Shown in pieces: positions 28,073-35,774 of a stretch of 64,000 bases of DNA. A program made the position numbers and the translations under genes. The stretch lies in the NCBI RefSeq assembly GCF_014694385.1, contig NZ_JAAOCA010000012.1, forward strand, positions 62,001 to 126,000. The letters run 5' to 3'. Every line of letters starts with the position of its first letter. Positions within the stretch are counted from its first letter, which is position 1. The notes under the pieces are model-generated. The model searched no databases, was not told the DNA's origin, and saw only the letters and a program-made list of their open reading frames with translations. This DNA is from Pseudomonas typographi (GTDB lineage Bacteria > Pseudomonadota > Gammaproteobacteria > Pseudomonadales > Pseudomonadaceae).

Positions 28073-29415
28073 TGCTTTTGTTCCGCCAGGAAGGCGTTCA
28101 TTGCCGGTACCGCTGCCTCGATCGTGCGGGTAGCCAGCGCGATATGCTCGGCATTCATAGCCGTGGAGACATAAAGGGTTCCGCGGGGCGAGATAAAGAC
28201 GCCATTGTTCAACAAAGACACATGCAGCACCCGGTAGAGCCCGGCCGCATAGGGCGCGGCCGGCTCGGCGCGCTGCGGTGCCTGCCGCGCGAAGTGAATG
28301 TGCAACATCGACCCGGCGCGCGTCACTACACAGGGGCTATGCAGCTGGGACAGGGCATTCTGGATACCTTGCTCAAGCGCTGCCGACAGCGACTCCAAGC
28401 GCGTAATCGCAGCGCCATCCAGCAGTTCCATAGCCTTAAGCCCGGCGACGAGGGAAATATTATTGCCGCTGAAGGTTCCGCCGTGATTCACCACCCCGCT
28501 GCTCGATGGGTCAAACAGGCTCATGACCTTGCGCAAACCACACACCGCGCCGACGGGAAACCCGCCACCGATAATCTTCGCAATCGTGGTCAAGTCAGGC
28601 GTAACACCATAAAGCGCCTGGGCGCCGCCCTCGCCCATGCGCAAGGTCTGGATCTCATCGAAAATCAGCACGCATTGGTATTTATCTGCCAGCGCGCGAA
28701 GCCCCTGCAGGTATCCCGGTGCTGGCAGGATCATTCCTGCGGCCCCCATCACCGGCTCAAGCATTATTGTTCCGATGTGTGAACCATGGGTTTGCAGCGT
28801 GGTTTCAACGGCCGCTAGGTCGTTGAACGGAACGACGAAAATCTCATTCGCGGCACTTGGGGCGATGCCCGGACAGTTGGGCTGCATAACCGAGTCAGGC
28901 CCTTGCGCTGAAGTAGAAAACTCAACAGCGTCGTGCAAGCCATGGTAGCCGCCTTGCATCTTGATGAAGCCACTTTTGCCGGAGTAGGCCCGGGCTACGC
29001 GCAGTGCATACATCGTGGCTTCCAAGCCCGAATTGCAAAAGCGCACCATTTCTGCGGAAGGAATTCTTGCGCAGAGCATTTGGGCGAAGCGAGTGTGTTC
29101 GGGAATCGACGCGGCGATGGCGGTTCCCTTACCCAGTTGAGCACGCACTGCTTCAAGTATTGCCGGATTGGTATGGCCGTGGATCAACGAGCCGTAATTG
29201 CCGACGAAGTCCAGATAATCGTGCCCATCCGCGTCCAGAAGCATGCAACCCTTCGCCGCGACCATCGTGAGCGGATACGGCGGATAAAAATTGGTAAAGC
29301 GGGTCACGCCGCCCGGCAGAACAGCCTTGGCTTGCTCATGCAGCGCCGCAGATTGAGACGTTCTGCTGCGATAAAGGTGCTCTACGGCATCGCGGTATTG
29401 CTCGATTACTGTCAT
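28069..29415 (-). CDS. Class III PLP aminotransferase (GSA-aminomutase/beta-amino-acid type)
   Basis: 448 residues related to glutamate-1-semialdehyde aminomutase and to beta-phenylalanine aminotransferases. Visible: LPGGVTRFTNFYPPYPLTM, LLDADGHDYLDFVGNYGSLIHGH, RFCNSGLEATMYALRVAR, YHGLHDAV, LIFDEIQTLRMGEGG, TTIAKIIGGGFPVGA (Lys) and HGGTFSGNN. It cannot be the housekeeping HemL, given the catabolic setting and sigma-54 control. The ATG at 29415 is chosen because GGACG lies 7 nt upstream and the predicted transcription start is near 29443; 29427 is an alternative. First gene of the operon. Confidence 0.86.
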   Translation of the reverse strand: MTVIEQYRDAVEHLYRSRTSQSAALHEQAKAVLPGGVTRFTNFYPPYPLTMVAAKGCMLLDADGHDYLDFVGNYGSLIHGHTNPAILEAVRAQLGKGTAIAASIPEHTRFAQMLCARIPSAEMVRFCNSGLEATMYALRVARAYSGKSGFIKMQGGYHGLHDAVEFSTSAQGPDSVMQPNCPGIAPSAANEIFVVPFNDLAAVETTLQTHGSHIGTIMLEPVMGAAGMILPAPGYLQGLRALADKYQCVLIFDEIQTLRMGEGGAQALYGVTPDLTTIAKIIGGGFPVGAVCGLRKVMSLFDPSSSGVVNHGGTFSGNNISLVAGLKAMELLDGAAITRLESLSAALEQGIQNALSQLHSPCVVTRAGSMLHIHFARQAPQRAEPAAPYAAGLYRVLHVSLLNNGVFISPRGTLYVSTAMNAEHIALATRTIEAAVPAMNAFLAEQKQ

Positions 29416-29453
29416 GTTTTCGTCCATACGGATGTTCAGCGTGACAATGCCAG

Positions 29454-29470
29454 AGCAGCAAACGTGCCAA
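29454..29470 (-). promoter_or_regulatory. Sigma-54 (-24/-12) promoter of aminotransferase operon
   Basis: On the minus strand TTGGCACG, four bases, then CTGCT reproduces the sigma-54 consensus TTGGCACG-N4-TTGCW, with GG at -24 and GC at -12 correctly spaced. The predicted start of transcription is about 29443, leaving a leader of about 28 nt before the ATG at 29415. A divergent sigma-54 activator gene supports the call. Confidence 0.85.
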
Positions 29471-29483
29471 TGTTGAATCACTG

Positions 29484-29496
29484 TAACCAATTGATT
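29484..29496 (-). promoter_or_regulatory. Predicted IHF site
   Basis: AATCAATTGGTTA on the minus strand matches the IHF consensus WATCAA-N4-TTR without mismatch, within an A/T-rich stretch. It lies between the -24/-12 promoter and the upstream repeats, where a DNA bend would bring a bound activator to sigma-54 polymerase. Confidence 0.68.
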
Positions 29497-29540
29497 TTTA
29501 ACGACTACAAATCGATAGAATTCACTCGCGGTTTATATCC

Positions 29541-29585
29541 GATGCGTTAATGCATCATTTCGATGTTATTATGCATCACTGATGC
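29541..29585. promoter_or_regulatory. Paired inverted/direct repeats, likely activator-binding sites
   Basis: Two palindromic elements: GATGC-N6-GCATC (29541-29556) and GCATC-N3-GATGC (29573-29585). Within them ATGCATCA occurs twice, exactly 21 bp apart, i.e. two helical turns on one face. Centres are about 105 and 136 bp upstream of the predicted aminotransferase transcription start, the usual enhancer distance for sigma-54 activators. Their closeness to the regulator's own start (25 bp) would also allow autoregulation. Confidence 0.7.
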
Positions 29586-29609
29586 GAATTGAGCGGGTAT
29601 CACGGGCAT

Positions 29610-31304
29610 ATGAGCGACGACCTTACGCGAGCGTTTATCAACATCGAATCAGCTTTTAATTTTCTGATCGATGGGCAATGCACGAAGGAATCGCTTTTAG
29701 CGAGCAGCAGGACACTCAGCCTCCCTCATCTGGACGATACGATTGCATTGCTGCGCGCCGGCGCGAGAAGGTTTTGTGTGTTGTGGCCCCACGCGCAGGT
29801 AGACGCCATCGACTGCGAAGCTGGCCTGCTGGGCTCCATCCATCTGATCGGGGCGGCAACCCTCACGCCATTGGCAGGGCTCAGTGAGCCATTCGGCCCG
29901 GCGGTGATTCAAGTTCTGGATTCGATCTCTGACGGGATCGTGGTCTGCGACAGCAGCGGGGTCGTCCTTTTTCAGAATCGCGAAGACCGCGTGCTGGTGG
30001 GCAGCGATTGCACGGGGAAATCGATGCAAACGTGCGTAACGGAAGGGCTGGTTTCCAACTCGGCGACGCTGCAGGTGTTGTCGCAACGCCGCCCTGTCAA
30101 CCTCCTGCAAGACTACGCCAATGGCCGAAAGATACTCGTGTCTGCGGTTCCTATCTTTGATGAGCAAGGCAACGTTCGATTCGTGACCTCCAGCAGCCGC
30201 GACCTTACACACTTGAAGAACCTGGAGTCGGAAATCTCCCGCCTCGAGAAGAACAACCGGGCCATGATCGAGGTGATGGGCAATTTCCGCTCCGTTGGCG
30301 TGCCCGCCAAAAAGATCGTCTTGAACGACGCCGCCATGAAGTCGGTGATGGAGCGCGCGACGCGGATTGCTGGTGTAGACGCCACGGTGTTAGTACTTGG
30401 CGAGTCGGGCGTAGGCAAGGAGATGTGGGTTAAATACATGCATGAAACCAGCCCTCGCAGCGCGAAGAACCTGGTATGCATCAACTGTGGTGCCATTCCA
30501 GAGAACCTGCTTGAGTCGGAGCTGTTCGGTTACGAAGGCGGTGCCTTTACCGGGGCAAAGGCCAAGGGGAAAATTGGCTTATTTGAACTGGCCCAAGGAG
30601 GAACCCTGTTTCTGGACGAGGTGGGAGAACTGCCGCTGCAGCTCCAAACAAAGCTGTTGCGAGCATTACAGGAACTCGAAATCACCCGCGTGGGCGGCCT
30701 TACGCCCATCAAGGTCGACGTTCGTATTATCGCTGCGACCAATCGCGACCTAGAGCAGCGAGTGCGATGCGGCGCCTTCAGAGAGGATCTGTTCTATCGG
30801 CTGAATATCCTACCGCTGCATATTCCGCCACTTCGCCACCGCCGGCTCGATATTCCGAGCCTCATTGAAATGTTTCTCAATGAGCTGACGCAAAAGTACC
30901 AAATGCAACGCTATTTCAGCGAAGACGCCCTGGCCATTCTCGTGCAGCATGATTGGCCCGGCAACATCAGGCAGTTGCGCAATATTGTCGAGCGGCTGTG
31001 TATTACCTCTTTGGACAACGCAATCTCTGCGGTACAGGTGCGTAAAGAGCTCGGGCCTGGCGCCGCGCCAGGCATAACACAGGACATCGACGGCGCACAC
31101 TTGGCCAACCAGCCCGCCGCGGTTGATAGCTCCGGCGACCTGACGATGCAGGTAAAGCGCTACGAAAAGCAGATCATCGTGGCTGCTCTGGCGCGGCATC
31201 CAAGCATTCGGCAAGCTGCAAAGGCCCTAGGGTTGGACCAATCGACCCTGGTGCGAAAGATCCAACGGCACGGTATCAAGAAGCACGTGAGCTACGAGCA
31301 ATAA
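29610..31304 (+). CDS. Sigma-54-dependent transcriptional activator (PAS-AAA+-Fis)
   Basis: 564 residues. An N-terminal region of about 95 residues of unknown sensing role is followed by a PAS domain (VLDSISDGIVVCDSSGVVLFQN). The AAA+ domain has Walker A GESGVGKE, the sigma-54 contact loop GAFTGA, Walker B GGTLFLDEVGELP and FREDLFYRLNILP. A Fis-type helix-turn-helix (IRQAAKALGLDQSTLVRKI) ends the protein. The ATG at 29610 is preferred over a TTG at 29589. It is divergent from the permease/aminotransferase operon and is the obvious activator of that operon. The inducer is presumably its amino-compound substrate. Confidence 0.92.
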   Translation: MSDDLTRAFINIESAFNFLIDGQCTKESLLASSRTLSLPHLDDTIALLRAGARRFCVLWPHAQVDAIDCEAGLLGSIHLIGAATLTPLAGLSEPFGPAVIQVLDSISDGIVVCDSSGVVLFQNREDRVLVGSDCTGKSMQTCVTEGLVSNSATLQVLSQRRPVNLLQDYANGRKILVSAVPIFDEQGNVRFVTSSSRDLTHLKNLESEISRLEKNNRAMIEVMGNFRSVGVPAKKIVLNDAAMKSVMERATRIAGVDATVLVLGESGVGKEMWVKYMHETSPRSAKNLVCINCGAIPENLLESELFGYEGGAFTGAKAKGKIGLFELAQGGTLFLDEVGELPLQLQTKLLRALQELEITRVGGLTPIKVDVRIIAATNRDLEQRVRCGAFREDLFYRLNILPLHIPPLRHRRLDIPSLIEMFLNELTQKYQMQRYFSEDALAILVQHDWPGNIRQLRNIVERLCITSLDNAISAVQVRKELGPGAAPGITQDIDGAHLANQPAAVDSSGDLTMQVKRYEKQIIVAALARHPSIRQAAKALGLDQSTLVRKIQRHGIKKHVSYEQ

Positions 31305-31377
31305 CCGACCTAAAAGGGAGGCACAGGGTGCAGCGCGGTTTTCCTGCTGGCCTAGGCCGTACCGTAAACGGCCTGCG

Positions 31378-31782
31378 TCAGGCATCCCTGAGCAGGTCAT
31401 TGGCATCGAGCAGCGCCCAGGCGATCTCCGGGCGCTTCTCCAGCGCCCGGCGTATCGCAGCCGGAATCGACTGGCGGGTTTTGCGGCACAGCCCCGGCGG
31501 CCCCAGCACCTCGATGCGGAGGCCACGCATGGTGCGCACCTCGTTTGGCCCCGGCGCGACCTCTACCTGCAGCCCCAACTGCTCATACATGCGCCGTTGC
31601 ATATGGGTAAGGTCTTGCAGGGTGGCCAGTGCCTCCAAGCGCTCGACCAAGCGCTTTTCCTCGGCCCGGGTCAATCGCAGGATGCGCAAGTCCGCCCCCG
31701 GTGTCGCCAGCAATTGTTCGCGGTCGCAAACGCAGGCACCGGGTGGGCAGGGATGTCGCAGGATCAACGGTGGGTCGCTCAT
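31378..31782 (-). CDS. Conserved-looking hypothetical protein
   Basis: 134 soluble residues. The N-terminal CPPGACVCDREQLL has three clustered cysteines that could bind a metal. A helical segment (LTRAEEKRLVERLEALATLQDLTHMQRRMYEQLG) follows, then a compact tail ending AIRRALEKRPEIAWALLDANDLLRDA. No family recognised. It is a single gene convergent with the sigma-54 activator. Confidence 0.7.
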   Translation of the reverse strand: MSDPPLILRHPCPPGACVCDREQLLATPGADLRILRLTRAEEKRLVERLEALATLQDLTHMQRRMYEQLGLQVEVAPGPNEVRTMRGLRIEVLGPPGLCRKTRQSIPAAIRRALEKRPEIAWALLDANDLLRDA

Positions 31783-31890
31783 GGCTCAGAAGCATAGCCG
31801 GGCTGTACGCCGTTGCCCATCGCTATGGGCACGGCTCACGCCAGGCAGCCGCCTTGGTGCCCTGGGCAGCCCCGGGCAGCAGTAACAGGC

Positions 31891-32415
31891 TCAGCGCAAT
31901 TGGGCCCATAACGAAAACCCGCCCAGCATCAGCCAGAACGCACTGAAGATCCAAGGCGTACGCAGGCTGAACAACAAGGAAACATGGTAGCCCTTCTTGC
32001 TGTTTTCCCAGTCGCTGAACAGCGGTGAGTCGTCGTAGGCCTGGCCCATGGCCGGTTCGCTGGCCAGCAATTGGCGCTGCTTGAACTGCCAATGGCAGAT
32101 GATTTCATACGACGCGCGAATACCCGGCCAGGCGTGCATCGAACTCACCATCCCCAACAGTGCCAGCAAGGTGGGTACCACCAAGGTGAATAAATGCCCC
32201 CAGGAGGCATTGACGTTGGCCATTGACGACGCATAAGCGATCACCAGAAACGACTGCGCCGAGAGGTAAGCATTGGTACGGTTAGACAATAAGCTCGATT
32301 CAAAATGGATTTCATGGCGGTAGAAATCCAAGCGTGCCCGCGGGGAGTCGAACACCCCGGACTCCGCTGCCCCAGTACCGGCCGTGGCCGGAGGGTCGAC
32401 GATGATTCTTTGCAT
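31891..32415 (-). CDS. Small integral membrane protein, unknown function
   Basis: 174 residues. A soluble N-terminus (RARLDFYRHEIHFESSLLSNRTNAYL) precedes two closely spaced hydrophobic segments (AQSFLVIAYASSMA and LFTLVVPTLLALLGMVSSMHA), a cytosolic-looking loop of about 60 residues, and a C-terminal segment (TPWIFSAFWLMLGGFSLW). The ATG at 32415 has AAGGG upstream. No catalytic motif seen; the function is unknown. Confidence 0.7.
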   Translation of the reverse strand: MQRIIVDPPATAGTGAAESGVFDSPRARLDFYRHEIHFESSLLSNRTNAYLSAQSFLVIAYASSMANVNASWGHLFTLVVPTLLALLGMVSSMHAWPGIRASYEIICHWQFKQRQLLASEPAMGQAYDDSPLFSDWENSKKGYHVSLLFSLRTPWIFSAFWLMLGGFSLWAQLR

Positions 32416-32673
32416 GAACAGCCCTTTTTTGGCGGCGAGGTATGGCCGGCGGGTTTCTCGGAAGTTCGCACAAGCATTGCCGCATGCATGTCGTCGTCGG
32501 CGTCAGGACGATCATCGCAGGGCCATGGCGTGGGGCGGCTACGCCGCCAACTTTCAGGTACCCACAGCGATATGGCTGCGCCGGCCACCGCCCGGTTCCC
32601 TCGAACTGCCGAACGCCGGCCAATTAGCACGGCCGAAGCATCGCATAGCGGGCATGGGCAGGCGGCTGTCGCG

Positions 32674-34290
32674 CTACTTGGCCAGCGGTGCTGAAGGTAA
32701 AGGCCCCCCGCCCGCCTGGGCATGGCCAGGCCGGGCCACCTGGACCACCGCCGGCCCGCTGCCCACCTGCGCTTTACAATGCTGGTAAAACGCCGTGAAC
32801 TGTTCAGCAGGCATGGCCTTGGCGTACAGCCAGCCTTGGCCGAAGTCGACCTGGCGGGCGCGCAGGTAGTCGGCCTGGGCCTGGGTTTCTATTCCTTCGG
32901 CGACGATGAACAGGTTCAGCGCCCGGGCCATGTCGATGATGTGCCCGGTCACAGAACTGGTGGCAGCCTCGGCCCCGAGGGTATCAATGAACGCCTTATC
33001 GATTTTGAGCGCATCCAGGGGCAGGTTCTGCAAGTACTGCAAGCTCGAAAACCCCGTGCCGAAATCGTCGATCGCCACCGAATGGCCGCGGGCGCGCGCC
33101 GCCTCGATCGTTTGCCGGGCACTGTCGGGGGCCATGAAGCCACGCTCGGTCGCCTCCAACCACAGTTGCTCGGGGCGCACATCGGTGCCGTGCAACGCCT
33201 GGTCGATCACCGGCAGGATGCGCCCGCTTTTGATGTCTTCTGCGCACAGGTTCACCGCGATGTGCACGCTGCGGTCGGCCGCCAACAACGTACCCAATTC
33301 GCGCACTACGGCCCGCACCACCTGGTCGGTGATCGGCTGTACCAAGCCACTCTCTTCGGCCAATGGAATGAACAGATCTGGCCGAACCATAGTGCCGTCG
33401 GGCCGTTGCCAGCGCACCAACGCCTCGGCCCCCACGCAAACGCCCGTGGCCAATTGCATGATGGGTTGATAATGCACCACGAATTCTTCATGGCGCACGG
33501 CCAGCGCCAGTTCCGCCAAAGGCGACAGCCGCTTGCGGCTCAGCCACACCACCCACGCCACCAGCACCGCCGCGGTCAGCATGCCGATGGGCAACAGCCA
33601 AAGCAACTCACGGCCCAGCGCGCCACGCAGGTGCTCACGGGGTTGCATGGCCACCGCCTGCCAACCCTCGCCCTGCACCTGTGCCTGCAGCCAATCCGGG
33701 TGGGCCTCACCCAGCCATTGCGCGCTGGCCCCGGCGCTGGTCGCGATCCATTGGCCATTGCTCGCACGCAGGCCGATCTGCACGTCGCGGTCGGTGATCA
33801 CATCCACCAACCGCGCCGGTAAAATCAGCACGTTGTAGTCGCCTTGTTGCAAGGCCACCATGGTCGAGCCCTGCGCCACCAGCGGCTGCACCTGGGTGTG
33901 CACGTCAATGCCGTCGGCGCTGCGAAAATCCGCAGGCGTTGCGTTGACCTGGGTTTGCACCACCCCCCAGGAGCTGCACCGCAGCATACCGCCGGCGATG
34001 TAACCCACCTCTTCGATGAATGGTGTGTTGGCCGTGAGCGCTTGCATATGTGCGATGTGCGCCTCAGAGCACGGCGCCAGCGTCGTGGCCTGCATCGTAC
34101 CCAACACTTGGGCGGCCCCCCTGAAAGAGCGCTCGGCACGGGCCAGGGCCAACTCTGCCACGTTGGTAAGCCTGGCGTTTTCAGCATTCAACGCGCCTTG
34201 CCAGGCCAGCCACGCCGCCAGCACCACCGGGAGAACGGCCGCCACCACGGCCAATGCGATACTAACGGCGATCACGCGGTGACGGTTCAC
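32674..34290 (-). CDS. c-di-GMP phosphodiesterase with CSS-motif sensor and EAL domain
   Basis: 538 residues. TM1 (VIAVSIALAVVAAVLPVVLAAWLAW) is followed by a periplasmic domain of about 200 residues with the CSS motif (RCSSWG), which in relatives responds to periplasmic redox through DsbA/DsbB. TM2 (LLWLLPIGMLTAAVLVAWVVWL) leads to a full EAL domain: GAEALVRWQ, ICAVNL-type AVNLCAED, LEATE, and IDDFGTGFSSLQYL. The metal and catalytic residues look intact, so it should hydrolyse c-di-GMP. GTG start at 34290, with GGGAG about 8 nt upstream. Confidence 0.92.
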   Translation of the reverse strand: MNRHRVIAVSIALAVVAAVLPVVLAAWLAWQGALNAENARLTNVAELALARAERSFRGAAQVLGTMQATTLAPCSEAHIAHMQALTANTPFIEEVGYIAGGMLRCSSWGVVQTQVNATPADFRSADGIDVHTQVQPLVAQGSTMVALQQGDYNVLILPARLVDVITDRDVQIGLRASNGQWIATSAGASAQWLGEAHPDWLQAQVQGEGWQAVAMQPREHLRGALGRELLWLLPIGMLTAAVLVAWVVWLSRKRLSPLAELALAVRHEEFVVHYQPIMQLATGVCVGAEALVRWQRPDGTMVRPDLFIPLAEESGLVQPITDQVVRAVVRELGTLLAADRSVHIAVNLCAEDIKSGRILPVIDQALHGTDVRPEQLWLEATERGFMAPDSARQTIEAARARGHSVAIDDFGTGFSSLQYLQNLPLDALKIDKAFIDTLGAEAATSSVTGHIIDMARALNLFIVAEGIETQAQADYLRARQVDFGQGWLYAKAMPAEQFTAFYQHCKAQVGSGPAVVQVARPGHAQAGGGPLPSAPLAK

Positions 34291-34457
34291 TGCCCAGCTC
34301 CCAAAACGGTTTGCGTGTTAGCTTAGCCGCTTCACCCAGCGCAACGGCCCATGCATCAGGTTTTTCAATCACACCGATGGCGTAACTGTATTGGCAAGCG
34401 TAACGGACCCGGGCCAAGCTTCATTCCCTAACTCTCCCAGCCAGTGGGGCCATAATA

Positions 34458-34898
34458 ATGAAAAACGTCGCACAATTACTCAAACTCAAACTCAAACACA
34501 CCGCCCAGGTGCACACCATCGGGCCCGACCAGCCTGTGCTGGAGGCTGTGCAGCGGATGGCCGAGCACAACGTGGGCGCCTTGCCGGTGGTGGCCGATGG
34601 GCAAGTGGTGGGCGTGCTCAGTGAACGCGACTATGCGCGCAAGATCGTATTGCAAAAGCGCCAGTCGAGCACGACGCCCGTACGCGCAATCATGAGCGCA
34701 CCGGTGATCACCGTGGGCCTGGCAGACAGCCTGGAGGCCTGCATGGCGATCATGACCGACAGCCACCTGCGCCACTTGCCGGTGGTAGACAATGGCAAAC
34801 TGGTGGGGCTGCTGTCGATCGGCGACCTGGTCAAGGAAGCCATTGCCGAACAGGCCAGCCTGATCGAGCAATTGCAGCAGTACATTCGGGGGGAATGA
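34458..34898 (+). CDS. Tandem CBS domain protein
   Basis: 146 residues made of two CBS domains (about residues 12-65 and 77-135). Characteristic motifs are LPVVADGQVVGVLSERDYARKI and LRHLPVVDNGKLVGLLSIGDLVKEAI. Such stand-alone pairs bind adenosyl nucleotides and often act as energy or redox sensors. No partner gene is adjacent. Confidence 0.9.
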   Translation: MKNVAQLLKLKLKHTAQVHTIGPDQPVLEAVQRMAEHNVGALPVVADGQVVGVLSERDYARKIVLQKRQSSTTPVRAIMSAPVITVGLADSLEACMAIMTDSHLRHLPVVDNGKLVGLLSIGDLVKEAIAEQASLIEQLQQYIRGE

Positions 34899-34944
34899 CC
34901 CCCCAGTAGCTAAACGGTGAACACTGTGGCTTGAAGCAGGGCCT

Positions 34945-35283
34945 TCACAGGCACTGCTTGGCCATATCGGTCCAGGCTGTCGATTCCTGCCACTGGATCG
35001 GCACGAACAGTTTCACGCTGGAACCGTCGCCTTCGCGATCCACCAGCGCGTTAATATACGCGTGGGTGAAGCCTGCGGTAGCGGTGAGTTTCACACCCGT
35101 ATCGGTGGCGCTTTGCTGCGCCTCGGGGCGCCAAGCCTGCCACTTGGGCAACAAGCAATCGGCATATTGCTGCGGTGCCTTGGCAGTGCTGGCGGTAAAG
35201 CTGGCGCCGCCTGGCTGTTGCGCTGTGCTGCTGCAGCCTGCCAGCAGCCCGGCCACGATCAAACCCAGTGCCACGTTTTTCAT
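34945..35283 (-). CDS. Small lipoprotein of unknown function
   Basis: 112 residues with a lipoprotein signal peptide (ALGLIVAGLLAGCSS; lipobox LAGC). The mature part holds DCLLPKWQAW, INALVDREGDGSSVKLFVPIQW and a C-terminal AKQCL; the two cysteines in the mature part could pair. It resembles small Pseudomonas lipoproteins without assigned role. The position after Ser suggests outer-membrane sorting. Confidence 0.82.
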   Translation of the reverse strand: MKNVALGLIVAGLLAGCSSTAQQPGGASFTASTAKAPQQYADCLLPKWQAWRPEAQQSATDTGVKLTATAGFTHAYINALVDREGDGSSVKLFVPIQWQESTAWTDMAKQCL

Positions 35284-35434
35284 ACACCTTCCTCTGTTAG
35301 CGTGTGGCCATCACTGTAGCAGGCTCACGTCAGCTACCGCGTCGGCTACCGAGGTCGGGGGCCTCGGCGGCGACTATGGCAGCAACGGAGCCTTGCGCAG
35401 CCATGGCGCCCATTCTCCCTGGGCGCCGGGCGGG

Positions 35435-35647
35435 TCAGTACCACAGGCCGCCCAGGTAGCGATGCCCGGCCGGCGTGAGCTGCAGCAGGGTCTGCGCCTG
35501 GCCGGCGCTGTCGTAGTGGGTGTGTGTGGCGAGAAAGCCAGCCAGTATCAGGGCCTGTACGGTGCGGCCAGGCCGGGTATACAGGTATTGGCGGCCAGCG
35601 GCGACTTCGCAAAGCAGGCAGCGATGTTCGGTTTTGTAGTCGATCAT
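35435..35647 (-). CDS. Small hypothetical protein
   Basis: 70 residues: a CLLCEV cysteine pair near the N-terminus, then GRTVQALILAGFLATHTHYDSAGQAQTLLQLTPAGHRYLGGL, which looks like a partial winged-helix (LTPAGHRYL recalls MarR/PadR strands). Coding likelihood is moderate. There are no partners, and the function is unknown. Confidence 0.55.
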   Translation of the reverse strand: MIDYKTEHRCLLCEVAAGRQYLYTRPGRTVQALILAGFLATHTHYDSAGQAQTLLQLTPAGHRYLGGLWY

Positions 35648-35774
35648 GATGCACCCCTTATGTTGTTTTTATTGTTGAGCCGTAGTGTATGCCAGGGTTC
35701 AGTCCAGTTCCACCCTTGCGCGCGTCTAGCGCGCGGCCGTTTGGCGATTCGGCGAAAAAAAGCCGAAATCGCAG

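Noticed and set aside
28069..29415. Housekeeping hemL (glutamate-1-semialdehyde aminomutase)
   Set aside because: It shares the family fold but is in a sigma-54-controlled catabolic operon with another aminotransferase and a permease; features such as PYPLT resemble beta-amino-acid enzymes.
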